Counted from the first letter of the stretch, positions 46,106 through 58,690 are shown. The stretch is 64,000 bases of DNA from Centropus unirufus (GCA_013397695.1 VYZI01000826.1:95719-159718); one strand, 5' to 3'. Notes: generated from the sequence alone by a model not told the origin. Numbers and translations are program-made.

Positions 46106-46824
46106 ATCATAGAATCATTAAGTTGGAAAAGACCTTTGAGATCATCAAGCCCAACTGTACCTGTCTGCTACTAAACCATATCCCTGAGCGCTCCATCTAC
46201 CCATCTTTTAAACCTCTTCTGGGATGAGGACACAACCACCTGCATGGGCAGCCTCTGCCAGGGCATGATAACCCTTTCCATTAAGAATTTTTTCCTAATG
46301 TCCAATCTCAACCTCTCCTACTGCAACTTGAGGCCATTCACCCTCATCCTATCACCTGTGACTTGACCAAAGAGACCAACACCCACCTCTCTGCAACCTG
46401 CTTTCAAGCAGTTGTAGACAGTGATAAGGTGTCCCCCCAACCTCATTTACTCCAGTCAAAACAACACCAGTTCCTTCACCTCCTTCTCATAAGCCTTGTT
46501 CTCCAAAACCTTCAACAGCTTCGTTTCCCTGCCCTGGAGGCACTGCAGCACCTCAATATCCATCTTGTAGTGAAGGGCCCAAAATTTAACCCAAGATTTG
46601 AGTTGTGGCCTCACCATACTGAGTCCAGAGGCACAATGACTTCCTTGCTCCTACTGGCCGCTCTTTTTCTGATAGAGGCCAAGATGCCATTGGCCTTCTT
46701 GGCCATTTGGGCACATTGGTGGCTCATACCAAGCCAGGTGCCAACCAATACCCCCAGCTCTTTCTCTACCAGGCAGCTATCTAGCCACTCTTCCTCAAGC
46801 CTGGAGTGTTGCATGGGGTCGTTA
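46106..46824 (-). mobile_element. CR1 LINE fragment, long antisense copy
   Basis: Inverted 3' end 'agtatcatagaatcattaag' through ORF2. The complement frame at 46,611-46,814 reads RLEEEWLDSCLVEKELGVLV and KKANGILASIRKRAASRSKE. It ends just beyond 'cctggagtgttgcatggggt'. Confidence 0.95.
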
Positions 46825-47498
46825 TCTTCTCACTGTGTTTCCAATCCTTTGCTTGTAATGATAACCTTGATAAAATCACCCAGGAGCAGAGATCTATTGT
46901 ACTTCCCCTTGCACCAGCAGAGTAGAGGGTGTCCATCTAATATTATACAGATCATATAAAATAATGTGAATTAATCTTCCTACCCATTTATGTGAGATAC
47001 TTCTTCAAATCCTTAATGTCATCTTTATTCTTTCAATGAATAAGTGCTGAAACATTAATTTGGTTATAGATCGTTATGCTCTGGTTGTTGATGAGTTTTA
47101 ACTGAGGAAGACCAGATGAGTCTTTCCCCTTCCTAAGAAGAACTGAGAATTAAGCAACCAATAAAGCACGTGAATCTCATCCATGATGAAAATGACTGTA
47201 GGGATCTCAGAAGTTATGTTCAAACACTGTGAGTCAGGCGTTAGACCAAACAGTATGATGAATGTCTCAACAGTCCCCTAAAAGGAGAATTTATTATATA
47301 CAGAATATAAATCTCATGTGTAGCTTGGAGAACACTCCTGCCTTCCAAGTTAGCTTCTGAAGCATTCTTCATGCATTAACGTGATCTTAAGGATTTTCTT
47401 CTGAAATATTTTTTTAAATTCTACAGCAAAAGATTTTTGGCATCCTTGACCCCAGCTGTAGAATCTGAGATAGTGAGTTCTGTGCTTCAGAGGCAAGA
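46825..47498. other. Unique spacer
   Basis: No gene or repeat recognised. Confidence 0.5.
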
Positions 47499-48234
47499 AT
47501 TTCATGATTTAGCCCAGGCCCAGTCAATTTCAGCAGCTGAAACTGAGCAGTTGGGTTCCCAATTCCCTTCCTCCTCCCTCAACCCAGAGGAAAGGAGAGG
47601 AAAAGACTTGCGGGTTGGAAAGTATAACTAGAGTTTTAATGGAATAATAGTAATAATAATAATAATTAGAAAATAATAAAATACATAAAAATATATTAAA
47701 TCACATTCCCACCCAACCCCTCAATGGCTCTACATCATCATAAATGCTATGGAGTAGACATGAGGGAATGTGTCTGCATCTAAGAGGGTGCTGGGCTCAG
47801 GAACTGGATTCAGGGTGGCACAGATCTGGCATAAGGGTCAAAAAGACAGATGAGATCCTCACTGGATGTCAACCATCAAAGAAAAGCGCAAGACTCTCAT
47901 GATCTCTCAGTTTTATATGGAGTGGGATATATATGGGGCAGAAGACTCTGTTGGTCAGTTTGGGGCCACCTGTCCTGTCTCCCTCTCCTTGCAGGTGTGA
48001 ACTTTTTCACCTCTTTGACTTACATGCCCACCAGCTTGAGGATGATCTTGGTTTACTATAGGAAAAAATACAAACAATGGCATTTCTGTATAATGTTGCC
48101 CCACGTTATCACTTTTAGACAGAAACACTATCTAAAAAAATCTAGTTAATGTTCAGAAATTAAAAATTAAATTAAATTTAGATGAGACTAAGCTGAAATT
48201 AGAAACTGATCCTACTTTAACTCAAATCACAACA
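47499..48234 (+). mobile_element. Endogenous retrovirus solo LTR (sense)
   Basis: Matches the common avian ERV LTR pattern recalled as starting TGTCACGGTTTAAC. The decayed start is 'tttcatgatttagccc'; it then has 'gagttttaatggaataa' with a (TAA)n expansion at 47,648-47,666, 'ggtcagtttggggccacctg', and the end '..ttaactcaaatcacaaca'. It shares long similarity with 53,880-54,473 in reverse. No gag, pol or env lies alongside, so it is a solo LTR. Confidence 0.75.
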
Positions 48235-48878
48235 CTCCACCCTTTATTCCATACCTTTACGTCATGCTCAGCTAATTACTGTTTTTATCTTCAAAGCATG
48301 AAACAAGGATAGAACCTCAGAGCAGGAGAAAATCAGAGAATAGAACAGGTGAACGAATAATGTACCAACATGCAAGAAATTAACAATTTAAATTACAATC
48401 TATGCTGTCCAGAAATCCCACATCTATTTTAAGGACACTCTCTTTGTTCGCAGGTTACACCTGAGGGCTGGTGGCCCAGGACTGACAGATTTCCTAAAAA
48501 TAGATCAGACTGTGAAACGAAGGACATAAAATGCAGAAGTTATTTAGCTCATTTGAAAATACTGAGTCAAAGTAGTCTGCATGACTCATAACTCCATTAT
48601 AATACTTCACTCTTTAATGACACCTTGCAGAAATGGCAATAGAGTTGAAAATAGTTGTGATAAAAAAATATTAGGTAAGTAAAATAATGTGTGGAAAATT
48701 ACAAGTTCAAGTGCCTACACTTGTACACCTTTTTCCATAAATAAACTAGAAAATGAGTCCAGGTGTTTAAGTAGGAATTTTAAAAGGCTCTGTCAAAAGT
48801 ATGGGAGAGCTATGGCTTAAAACAAGGTCTACAGTCTTAATCCCTTTACCACTACAAATGAGTTGTGGAGTTTCATAA
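48235..48878. other. Unique spacer
   Basis: No gene or repeat recognised. Confidence 0.5.
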
Positions 48879-49745
48879 TCATAGCATGGTTTGGGGTGGA
48901 AGAGACCTGAAAGATCACCAAGTTCCAACCACGCCTGCCATGGGCAGGGACATCTACCACTAGAGTGGGCTGATCAAGGTCCCATCCAGCCTGGCCTTCA
49001 ACACGTCCTAGAAGGGGTCATCCACAGTTTCCCTGGGAAATCTATGCCAGGGTCTCAGCATGAAGAATTTCTTCCTGATGTCTAATCTAAATCTTCTCCC
49101 TTCCAATTTAAAGCCATTCCCCCTTCATCCGATCACTCTACGCCTTTGGAAAAAGTCCCTCTCCAGCTTTCTTATGGGCCCCCTTTAGGTACTGCAAGCT
49201 GCTCTAAGGTCTCCCCAGAGTCTTCTCTTCTCCAGGCTGAACAACCCCAACTGTCTCAACCTTTAGCAGAGGTGCTCCAGACCTCGCACCATCTCTGTGG
49301 CCTCCTCTGGACCCACTTCAGCAGTTCCATATCCTTCTTATATTGTGGATTCCAGAACAGGACATAGGACTCCAGGTGGGGTCTCAGGAGAGTGCAGGAG
49401 AGGGGCAGAATCCCCATCCTTGCCAATGCTGGCCACGTTTCTTCTGATGCAGCCCAGGATTGCGTTGGTCTTCTGACCCGCAAGCACACATTGCCAGTTC
49501 ATGTTGAACTTCTCATCAACCATCACCCCAAGTGCTCTGCAGGGCTGCTCTCAATTATGTCCTCCCCCATCCTGCACTGAGGTTGTGGATTACCCCTACA
49601 CAGGTATGGAACCTTGCACTTGGCTTATTTGATCCTTATGAATTTCACGCTGTCCCACTTCTCCAGCTTGTCCAGGTCCCTCTGGATGACCTCCCACCCT
49701 TCTGGTGTGACAAGTGCCCCACTCAGCTTGCTGTCATCGACCTGC
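48879..49745 (-). mobile_element. CR1 LINE fragment, long antisense copy
   Basis: Inverted 3' end 'taatcatagcatggtttggg'. It continues past the ORF2 C-terminus to the antisense of the RT box region ('actcagcttgctgtcatcga'), so about 870 bp of the 3' part is present. Confidence 0.94.
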
Positions 49746-50099
49746 CTCCTTCAGGTGCTGTTCTCTTGGTTCACAGGCCTGCTTCTCTAGAGTGAAGTAA
49801 CTTGAGGTAAACAGATAAATAGGAAAAATTACTCATATTTTTCCCCTTAAATAAATTTACCTGTAATGCTGATATATCAGAGGAGAAAAAAAAGCATTTG
49901 ACAGAGGTCTCATGCTTTTGCTCTTCATAATTCTGCTAGACAAATGTGACATTCTAATCTTTTCCGTAGCGATACTAAAGAAACTAGATAGATGTATGCG
50001 GACCAATCAGATATATATTCCTATAAATCTCCATTGACTTGGTGAGGTGAAAGAGTTAAATCGTGTTTAACCAGAATGTATACTTAGTGTTCTTTATCT

Positions 50100-50340
50100 C
50101 CCTGGAACTTGTTAGCACTTTGAGGACCAATTCACTAGGGCTGAATAATACCATGAATGACATCAGCTTCCGCCAACAAGCAAGAGGTTACTATGGCAAT
50201 CGAGAAAGTTTTCACGGTCCAAACCAAGTACCATGCTTGATATATTAGGCAGCCAAAGAAAGCAGTCACATATAAACTCCAGCATCTTTCTAATGAATAG
50301 CCATTTATGCAGCATGCATGTTAGCAATTCTGCCGAGTTC
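50100..50340. promoter_or_regulatory. Candidate regulatory element with RFX X-box-like motif
   Basis: Positions 50,187-50,200 read GTTACTATGGCAAT, whose reverse complement ATTGCCATAGTAAC differs by one base from the site at 10,437. Both fit ATTGCC-AT-RGYAAC. The surroundings are unique and free of repeats. Function is inferred from the motif only. Confidence 0.35.
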
Positions 50341-50730
50341 CTCGGAACATCAAACTCTTGGCAGTTACATTGAAAAAGCTGGCAGAGTTACAGGAGTGTT
50401 AACATTTTGTTTTCAGCAGCTTGTTTTTTTTCCTCTCTCGGAGCCCATATCTTCAACATATTCACAGAGTCTTTAGCCACTGCCAACCAGGAAGGTCTCT
50501 GATGGGAGCTTAAATGTGCTGTATATGCACACTGAGAAGGCAGGATGTCCAAGTGATTCAAAATAGAATTTTTTTATTTGTGGTAGAAGAACAGATGGCT
50601 TCTTTGTTAGGTGGTTCTTTCTGTTTTTATTTGCTCGCCACCTTTTCCATAAGAGTTTAATCCACAAAACAATGCAGCATATGGGCAACGAGGCAAGACC
50701 CAGGAAATTTTAAAACTTGCAAATTATAAC

Positions 50731-50794
50731 AATGTGTATATATATATATACACACACACATATATATATATTTACATATTTACATATATATATG
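50731..50794. repeat. (TA)n/(CA)n compound microsatellite
   Basis: 'gtgtatatatatatatac' passing into 'acacacacacatatatat', then 'tttacatatttacatatata'. Confidence 0.95.
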
Positions 50795-50982
50795 GTTCTT
50801 TCTTTACTGGATCAAAGCCAGCACCAAACCAAACCACATCAATATACTCTTCAGAAAAAAAGAGAGAAGAAAATAATTCAAAACACAGGCAAGATATTAT
50901 TTCCTTGCTCCTTCCACTTCTCAAAAGAAAAACAATGACTTCTTATTCTGGCTATGGTCCTGCCTACTCCCCTTTCTTTGTC

Positions 50983-51422
50983 ATAAAATCGCAGAATTGC
51001 TTGGTTGGAAAAGACCTTCGGGATCATCCAGTGCAACTGTACCTGTCCACTGCTAAACTATTTCCCTGGGCACCTCATCTTCCTATCTTTTCAATACCTC
51101 CAGGGATGGGGACTCAACCACCTCCTTGGACAGCCTCTGCCAGTGTTTGATAACCTTTTTGGTGAAGCATTTTTTCCTAATGTCCAATCTGGACCTCTCC
51201 TGGTGCAGCTCAAGGCCATTCATCCTCATCCTATCACCTGTCACCTGGGAGAAGAGACCCAACACCCACCTCACTACAACCCCCTTTCAGGTAGATGTAG
51301 ATAGTTTTTCCTGTCTCCTTTTTTTTCCAGGCTGAACAATCCCAGTTCTGTCAGCCACTGCTCATAAGTCTTATTCTCCAGCCCCTTCACCAGCTTTGTT
51401 GCCCTTCTCTGGACACTCTCCA
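50983..51422 (-). mobile_element. CR1 LINE fragment, antisense
   Basis: Inverted 3' end 'cataaaatcgcagaattgct', ORF2 C-terminus on the complement strand (SRLDIRKKCFTKKVIKHWQR), to 'ctctggacactctccagc'. Confidence 0.94.
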
Positions 51423-51477
51423 GCATGTTCCAGGAGTTCTGAGAAACAGGGGGAAAGAGAAAATCAGAGAGCAGTTA

Positions 51478-51700
51478 CAGGGCAAGGGAGGTTCAGATTG
51501 GATATTAGGAAAGATTTCAGGTAAAGAGTTCTCAGGCACTGGCAGTGGCTGCCCAGGGTGGAGGTTGAGTCCCCATCACTGATGATATTTAAAAGGGTAG
51601 GCGAGGTGCTCAAGGATATGATTTAGTAGTGGACAAGTATGGTTGGACTTGATGATCTCAAAGGTCTTTTCCAAACTAGCAATTCTATGATTCTATGATT
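51478..51700 (+). mobile_element. CR1 LINE fragment, 3' end
   Basis: Sense copy from 'agggcaagggaggttcagat' to 'caattctatgattctatgat'. It lies about 55 bp from the preceding antisense copy, 5' ends facing. Confidence 0.94.
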
Positions 51701-52502
51701 GTAAGAATCCGCTGTCAAGTAACTCTGGGGGTGGCTACTGATGTGGTTTATAATAAACCTTTTGCCATAGGATTTGAGCACAACTGAAGAGACCTTCTCC
51801 ACAACACTGCTCAGCTTTTTCATTGCGTTTCCTGTGCCAAGGATGAAGGTGTGAATAAAAAGCCCAGGAATATATTTAGAGCAAATGAAAATTCATAAAA
51901 AACATTCCAGCATACCAGAAAAAGGAGTAACTGTTCTTGGATTCTATCTTCTGCCACCTATGTAGTACATTTTGACTGTAGCGCCTGCCAAATACATATA
52001 CTTAAAATGCTGCCAAAATTAGACATCGCTTCCCATGTCTTTTCGTGTATGGATCATCCCATCATTCAGCCTGCCATTGTTTCCGTAGGCATGACTGTTC
52101 CAACTCCACATCTGCATTTCTCATCAGCATTTCAAGTAATTCATTTCCAAATGGATTTTAAACATAAAACATCCTTGATCCAATGATTTTTTTGTATAAA
52201 TTATTGTCTTCCTAATGTCAGAATCAGAAGAGTATTTGCCATTCTAAAATTTGAATCTATTCAGCTCTGTATTTTTTTCTACAGAATTTTTAAGGCACAC
52301 TCCCTTTTGGATATCTCAACTACATGTTTTGAGATGACTTTTTGGTAGTATTCTCACAATTTAGTCTCTTCTCTGTTGTCTTATCTGTTACAATATTAGT
52401 TGATACATTGCCTGTCTTGGTTTGTTTTTTGTTCTTAATATTGTCAAAATGGTAAAATAAGAGATGGAGAAAACAGGAAAAATTTCTACTATTTTTTTCA
52501 AA
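51701..52502. other. Unique spacer
   Basis: No gene or repeat recognised. Confidence 0.5.
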
Positions 52503-52556
52503 AGCCTTGATAAACCTTATCCAGTTGACCTCAGCCCATTTATCCAGCCTGTATTT
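52503..52556 (-). mobile_element. CR1 LINE internal scrap, antisense
   Basis: 'aaaccttatccagttgacct' and 'cagcccatttatccagcctg' match the antisense of the ORF2 segment just downstream of the RT box. Only about 54 bp. Confidence 0.7.
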
Positions 52557-53180
52557 TGTCAAATATTTTTTTTTTTTATTTTCAGGTGTTTTGTGTCTCA
52601 GACAGGGGTAAATTCAGGATCCTAAATTGCAGCAAGATGTTTAATGCCCCGGTGCTAACACCATCTCAAAAGTGGTGGTTGCTTTCAATGAAGGAAGAAA
52701 CCCAACAGTGCTCTTTAAAGTATTGTCCCCATGTAATATCCCTCAGAGGACCTGATCTGCTTTTTTATGAACTAGAGCTTGTTGGTTCTGGCCTCTTAAA
52801 GGTGGTGAGACATCCATATTCTTGTAAGTGTGCACTGGCCTTGGTATTGATATTCAGCTGCTGCACCACAAGCTCTTAAGTAATCAGGAAGACTTAAATA
52901 TTTTTCAAACCATACACCACCTACATTAATTATTGAGGATATTTCCTTCCTTTGGGTGTTCAGGGAAGCAGCACTTGACAGCACCGGGAAGTAGGCATCA
53001 AACATTTGCTCTGTGTTTAAATGCTCTCCTGTTAATGATGTTTGGAAGCTGTAGCAGATGAACTGACCACAATCTTGGATCTACAAATGATTTCTGTTTC
53101 GGTGGGATCTCTGTTGAGCTGCAAGGCACAATTTATAGACACGACAAAATCAAGACAAAATTTTACACTCTGCTTCACAA
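52557..53180. other. Unique spacer with splice-acceptor-like tract
   Basis: A T-rich tract then 'attttcag' at 52,578-52,585 resembles a splice acceptor, followed by an open frame to 52,879. The frame has no recognised domain and there is no convincing donor. Confidence 0.3.
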
Positions 53181-53325
53181 ATCCAGAGGAGGGCTATGAA
53201 GATGATCGGAGGCCTGGGGCACCTCTGCTATGAGGACAGGCTGAGAGAGGTGGGGTTGTTCAGCCTGGAGAAGAGAAGGCTCCAGGGTTACTTTAGAGAT
53301 GCCTTCCAGTCTCTGAAACTTCCAG
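53181..53325 (+). mobile_element. CR1 LINE fragment, 3'-truncated
   Basis: Sense frame GHLCYEDRLREVGLFSLEKR. Homology ends at 'tctgaaacttccagaag'. Confidence 0.92.
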
Positions 53326-53444
53326 AAGAGTTTCATGGAACTACTGGAATGGAACAGATGGAACTAATGTATCCAGTTAAATAAATGATCTGGAATCAAT
53401 GTTTCTAGATTTGGCTAAAGGACCTGGAGTAGATATGTTTCTTG

Positions 53445-53690
53445 TAGAAGGTTAAGAGAGTGTTGGGGTTGTTCAAGCTGGAGGAAAGAAGGCTCAGATG
53501 AGACTTTAGAGCAGCTTTCCCGTACCTGAAGGAGACCAACAAGAAATCTGGGAAGGGACTTTTTACAAGGGCATGGAGTGATAGGATGAGGGGAAATGGC
53601 TTTAAACTGGAAGGGGGAAGATTTAAATGAGACAATGAGAAGAAATTCTTGATGTTAAGGATGGTGAGACACTGACCCAGGTTGTATAGC
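53445..53690 (+). mobile_element. CR1 LINE fragment, 3'-truncated
   Basis: From 'gtagaaggttaagagagtgt' to 'gagacactgacccaggttg'. It repeats part of the same ORF2 region as the copy at 53,181, so it is a separate insertion. Confidence 0.92.
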
Positions 53691-53879
53691 CTTAAAAATC
53701 CAGCATGACTATACACTCTGCATGGGTTTCCTGTGCTTCCAGAGGCACGTGCATTCACACAAGAAGTTGAAAGGTATCTCAACCACTTTGTGATCTCAGA
53801 GCTTGGTTTGCATTTCAAGCTTTGTTACAGGTTCCATGAGATCAAGTGATTTCACTCTCCAAAAATTAACTGCGTACTT

Positions 53880-54473
53880 TTTTCTCTAAAGCGCTAACAC
53901 AGTGCATTGGTATGCAAGAAGACCAATGCTTGTACTTGGCCAAGACCATCCTCGAACTGGCAGAAAAGGTGTCACACCTCCAAGGAAGGGTGAATAGGGC
54001 AGGTGACCCTAAACTGACCAGCAGAGGATTCCACCCCATCTACATCATACTCGGCATAAATTTGAGAAATCACAAAGATCTCGCTCCCTTCTGCAATGAC
54101 CAACATCCAGTGAGGACCTCATCTTTCTGGTCACTCCTGATTCCAGGCTGTGTGTTCCTGAATTCAATTCCTTAGTCCAGCTCCCTCCCATATCCTCATG
54201 TCTTCTCTACAGCATTTGTGGTGATGTAGAGTCATTGAGGGGTGGGGATATGATCTCACGTATTTGTTTTTATTTTATTAATTTCTAATTATTTTCATTG
54301 TTATCATTATCACTTCATTAAAGCTGTAGTTCTAGTTTCCAGCCCATAAAGGGTTTTCTTCCCTCTCATTTCCCTCTACCCTTTCCCTGTGGGGTGTGGG
54401 ACAAAAAGGATTTTTGAGTCTCACTGCCTGGTTTTAGCTGCTGAATTTGGGTGAGTGGTGTTAAACCGTGTCA
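53880..54473 (-). mobile_element. Endogenous retrovirus solo LTR (antisense)
   Basis: On the minus strand it starts TGACACGGTTTAACACC at 54,473, with 'agctttaatgaagtgataat', 'cagtttagggtcacctgccc' and a TATA-like 'aaatttatgccgag'. It is the same family as 47,499-48,234 but in the opposite direction, with its 3' end decayed. No internal viral genes. Confidence 0.78.
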
Positions 54474-55814
54474 CTGTTGCTATGTGTGTAACCACTATTA
54501 CATGCATATAAAAAGGAATATATTTGTCCTACCAGAGCATTAGAGTCTGATTGGACTCTCTGGAGCTACTGCATTCCAAACAATTAATCAGATCCATAGT
54601 ATCTAAATTGGTCAGGAAGGGTACAGACATTAAAAATGGGAGGGGTTTGGCCTGCAAACAAGCAGAGGTCAACATGAACTCAGGAGACCTGTCAGCAAGC
54701 CACCCATTAACAAGGATTTCACCATTAATTATTTGCCCTGAATACGAGACTGATGCAAGAAATAAATAGGAGCTAACAGGGTTTAATGAGTCTATTGCAT
54801 AAACGTAGATAAACTATTTGAGTTTGTGCTGTATTTGTTTGTATTTTGAATCATTAAAAAATTAAGTGGAAAGTATCAGAGTTGGAAAAGATAAGGGTAT
54901 GTAGAAAAAAATATTTAAACACCCATAGATTTGATAGAATACTAAGAGATTTAAGACACTGACGTTTCACATTAACATGTCTTGATTGTATTAACAGTGC
55001 TAAAATGAATAGCTCTGCTATTTGCAGTGGCTTTAACGGAAAAGAATGATCATGTTAGCTCAGTCTCTGTGAATAATGTATGAGGCTGAATTCAACTTTT
55101 TCACCTCATCTTGCATTCAGCATTAAACCCCCACAAAATAAAGGGCTATATTTAACATTAAGTAACAATTTCTTGTTTTAACTTCCATATCATTACTTCG
55201 GTGCAGTTAGAGATTGGCTGGAAAATTGTATATAGAGTAGTTTTCCATTTATTAGAGTCTTTAGATACAGTCTCAGGTGGAGGCCAGTCCGGGAGTTTTT
55301 CTATTTTTTTTTTAAAATCTTTTAGGCCCTCAATGCATTTTTAATAGGCCATAGAAGAATCAATTAAAATCTTGTTATTTGGATTCATTACAGGGTTATG
55401 CTCTTGTGGGTATCTAGCTAGTGTTAATTAACCGAGGAAGAAAGTATTTTGTGCTTTAAAATGGTGTAAAATGCTGTGTTCATAAATTAAGGCTCTCACA
55501 CAGTTTTGAATTGAAAAGATTTATTAATAATAGCAATGCATTTGGTGAGTTATGACTTCCAGCTGAAGAAGATTATGTGGAAAAGAACTTCATTATCGCC
55601 TCTATTTAAATCAACCATTTTTCCCTATTTTATTCTCTTAAAGAAAGTGATATTTTATAACAATTTTGAAAACCATACCTACCCAGGACAATAATGACCT
55701 TGAAGACATGAAGTTACCCACTCTCCCATAGCAAGCAGAAAGGTTTATGTGGAAAATATGAGGCTCTGAGGGACATTTGTAGTCCTGCTTCCACCTGGAA
55801 AATAAACCTGCCCC
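54474..55814. other. Unique spacer (1.3 kb)
   Basis: No gene or transposon recognised. The part at about 54,960-55,300 is non-repetitive and could be a conserved element, but no specific motif supports it. Confidence 0.45.
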
Positions 55815-56740
55815 TGTCCTAGTGTACTTGGACCCAAGTGAATCCTTTGATACCATTTCTAATACTGTTCTGCTTAAGAAACTGTCAATGTCCTGGACAA
55901 GCACACCCTCTGCTGGGCAACCTACTGGCAGGATGGCCAGGCCCAAAGAGTGGTGGTAAATGGAGTTAAATCCAGCTGGAGGCTAGTCACAAGTGCTGTT
56001 CCCCAGGGTTCAAGTGTTGGGTGCAATGGTGTTCAATATTTTTATCAATGATCTGGATGAGGGCACTGAGGGCACCCTTCGTGAGTTGATGGATGGCATC
56101 AAGCTGGGTGGAAGTGTTGACCTGCTGGAGGATACGGGGGCTCTACAGAGGGATCGGGACAGCCTGGATCAGCTACGACCAACCACATGAGCTTCCACAA
56201 AGGCAAGTTCCAGGTCCTGTACTTGGAAGGCAACCCCGTGCAGCTCCAGGCTTGAGGAAGAGTGGCTAGAAAGTTGCCTGGCAGAGAAGGACCTAAGGGT
56301 TTTGGTTGGATTAATATGAGCCAACAGTGTGCCCAATGGCCAAGAAGGCCGATGGCATCTTGGCTTGTGTCAGAAGTGATGGTGCCCTTGTACTCAGCAC
56401 TAGTGAGGCTGCACCTCCAATCCTGTGTTTGGTTTTGGGCCTCTCCTCACTACAAGTAGGACATTGAGTGGCTGTTGCTGAGGGGAAACCTCATCCGTGC
56501 CTACAACTATCTGGAAGGAGGTTGTAGTGAGTTGGATGTTGGTCTCTTCTCCTAAAAGACAGGTGATAGGATGAGAGGAATGGCCTCAAGATGCACCAGG
56601 CCAGGTGGCTGAGTCTCCATCCCTGGGTGTTTTTAAAAGATGGATAAATGAGGTGCTCAGGGATATGGTTTAGGAGCGGCCAGGTATAGTTGGACTAAAT
56701 GATCTCAGAGCTTTTTTCCAACCAAGTGATTCTATCATTC
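55815..56740 (+). mobile_element. CR1 LINE, the most 5'-extended copy in the window
   Basis: It begins within the RT domain. Sense reading gives LDPSESFDTI (family LDFSKAFDTV), then FNIFINDLDEG. The catalytic FADDTKL box has become LMDGIKL, so it cannot be active. Internal deletions occur near 56,310 and at about 56,467 (joins ORF2 to 'ctgaggggaaacctcatc'). It ends 'accaagtgattctatcattc'. Confidence 0.94.
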
Positions 56741-57028
56741 TTATTTACTGCTCAGCTTTCTTTCCTTTTCGAAATGTGAAAGTTCTGTGCATGTAACTGA
56801 CAGATCAGTTTTTTATTAAATCAAGTGGTACATAATACTTTTTTTGTTTACAGCAGTCCTTTAGTTATTTTAATGGCTTCTACACAGAGTGTAGACACTG
56901 GCCAAGAGTAACAGTGAGCCAGGCCCAAGGTTGTCATGGGCTTGCTGCCAGGCACCTCGTTTATTCCTGAGCACCTCAACTGACCCATAAGAAGTGTCTC
57001 CTGTTATGATGACACACTTCCCAGCTTA
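56741..57028. other. Unique spacer
   Basis: No gene or repeat recognised. Confidence 0.5.
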
Positions 57029-57155
57029 ATCATAGAATCATTTGGTTGGAGAAGACCTTTGAGATCATCGATTCCAACCATACCTGTCCACTACTAAACC
57101 GTATCCTCAAACACCTCAGCTACCTGTTTTTTAAATACCTCCAGGGCTGGGGACT
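57029..57155 (-). mobile_element. CR1 LINE 3' end, antisense
   Basis: 'taatcatagaatcatttggt' to 'aatacctccagggctgggga'. Confidence 0.93.
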
Positions 57156-58020
57156 AGTGAATCCACTAAGTGATTTTGGTTCTTTATGTAGACCATCAGT
57201 ATTTTTATTCTGCTCATGTGTCTTCGAGCAAATGAAACCAAGCTCTCAGTGTTCATTCTTTTCCTGTATAGACTTGGAGGAGGGACGGTCGGATGGAAGC
57301 GATTGCCCATTAAGGGACAGCAGCATAGAAGTGAACAGAAGGCAGGATGGATGCTGAAGGTCTGTGAACACCTCTTCAGCCCAGCTCCCTTCAGAAAAGT
57401 AAACACAAGTCTGTGTAATCATTTTTTTATTACAAGTCTGTAATAAAATTTTCTCATCATGGCCTTCATGCCACTTCAGTTGTTCCAAGTTGTGTCACCA
57501 CCCACTATAAATTTCCTGTTTATGTATAAACTATTTCTACTCAAAGTTAAGGAGATTCAAGAAGCCTTTTAGTCTCCTCGCACCCCATACACAGTCACCC
57601 AGGAAGGATGTTTGGAACTGGAAGACAAGTTCATTGAAGTAAATTGAAATATCTTTCCTTTAAGAAACACATATTAATGAGGTCAGTCTGTTGGAAATGT
57701 GACTTCTTCTTGCAAATAAGACATAGAACAGATTTGGAAATTGATTTCCAAGTTAGATGTGGTCATTTCTATGACTTTCAGCAGCTACAGAACAGCAGCA
57801 AGTTGAGAAGTGCTCACGGGCATGAAGCTGACACGCTTATTTTGAGCTGCACAGATTGATTCAAAGGTTAAGGAGGAAGGAAAGACATTTGTCATCCTGA
57901 TGGCCGAGCATAACCTTTCTTATTCCTGTGGTGACGTTTTAATGGAATTTATCAAACAGACCTTTCAGAGACCTACAAGCTGCCAAGAACACAAACAGAT
58001 GAGTAACAAAATCCAGTGGC
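57156..58020. other. Unique spacer
   Basis: Overlapping frames at 57,131-57,488 on both strands have no recognised motif. No repeat seen. Confidence 0.45.
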
Positions 58021-58195
58021 CCAAACAATGCGTGCTCTTCCTTCTCCTTGCCCTGAGCTTTTCTTACTGAGCACAACATAAGATGGTATGGAATGTCCAT
58101 TTAGTTAATGTGGATCTGCCAGGCAGATGGTGTTCCCTGCTACCCTCTCGCTATCCCCAGCTTACTCACTTTTGGAGGCAGAGGGGAGAGACAAA
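58021..58195 (+). mobile_element. ERV LTR internal fragment (sense)
   Basis: 'gatggtatggaatgtccatt' and 'tatccccagcttactcactt' match the middle of the same kind of avian ERV LTR. Both LTR ends are missing. Confidence 0.65.
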
Positions 58196-58690
58196 ACTCA
58201 AAATTTCTCTGGGTGGGGAATAAAATCTGCTGGGATGTTCCTGAACATGCAAGTACTCATTGAATTGATGCAGAAAAACTTGACAAAACTTGACTTGACA
58301 AAATTGTGCCTTACATACCCCCATGAGACCCAGAAGCTCCTAGTACTGTTCTTGTTCTTCACTAGGCTTGGCCTCTGCCTACTGAGCCTCTGTTCAGGAG
58401 GGCCTCTAAATCTAAGGACATCAGGGCTGAGGCAGGGAACCAGCCCAAGCCAATCTTGGCATCCAAAATGCAACTCGCTGCTTCTCCTCTCCTGAGTGAC
58501 CTTCTCTATGGATGGGCCCCAAGTCATTGACTCTTGTTATGGGCATTGCATGGAGAACATGAAATGAGAGAGGAACATCATGACAAGGGACGAGGAAGCG
58601 TTTATGTCAAAAAACAGGAAACCATGGTTAAAAAGGAGATATATCAGATATCATGAGACCAGAGCATGATATAGAATAAGGATTGGAGAT
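58196..58690. other. Unique spacer
   Basis: A pair of direct 'cttgacaaaa' repeats near 58,278; no gene recognised. Confidence 0.45.

Larger units (their letters stand above)
49746..50982. other. Unique spacer (1.2 kb)
   Basis: Holds the X-box candidate at 50,187 and the TA/CA microsatellite at about 50,733. No gene or transposon recognised. Confidence 0.5.

Noticed and set aside
46363..46959. 198-residue plus-strand frame
   Set aside because: Mostly antisense CR1, running into flanking DNA; no protein family match.
52556..52879. Possible internal exon after a T-rich tract and CAG
   Set aside because: No convincing donor, no recognised domain, and one weak acceptor is expected by chance in AT-rich DNA.
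47499..54473. Two LTRs as the ends of one provirus
   Set aside because: They point in opposite directions, and the DNA between them is CR1 and unique sequence without viral genes.
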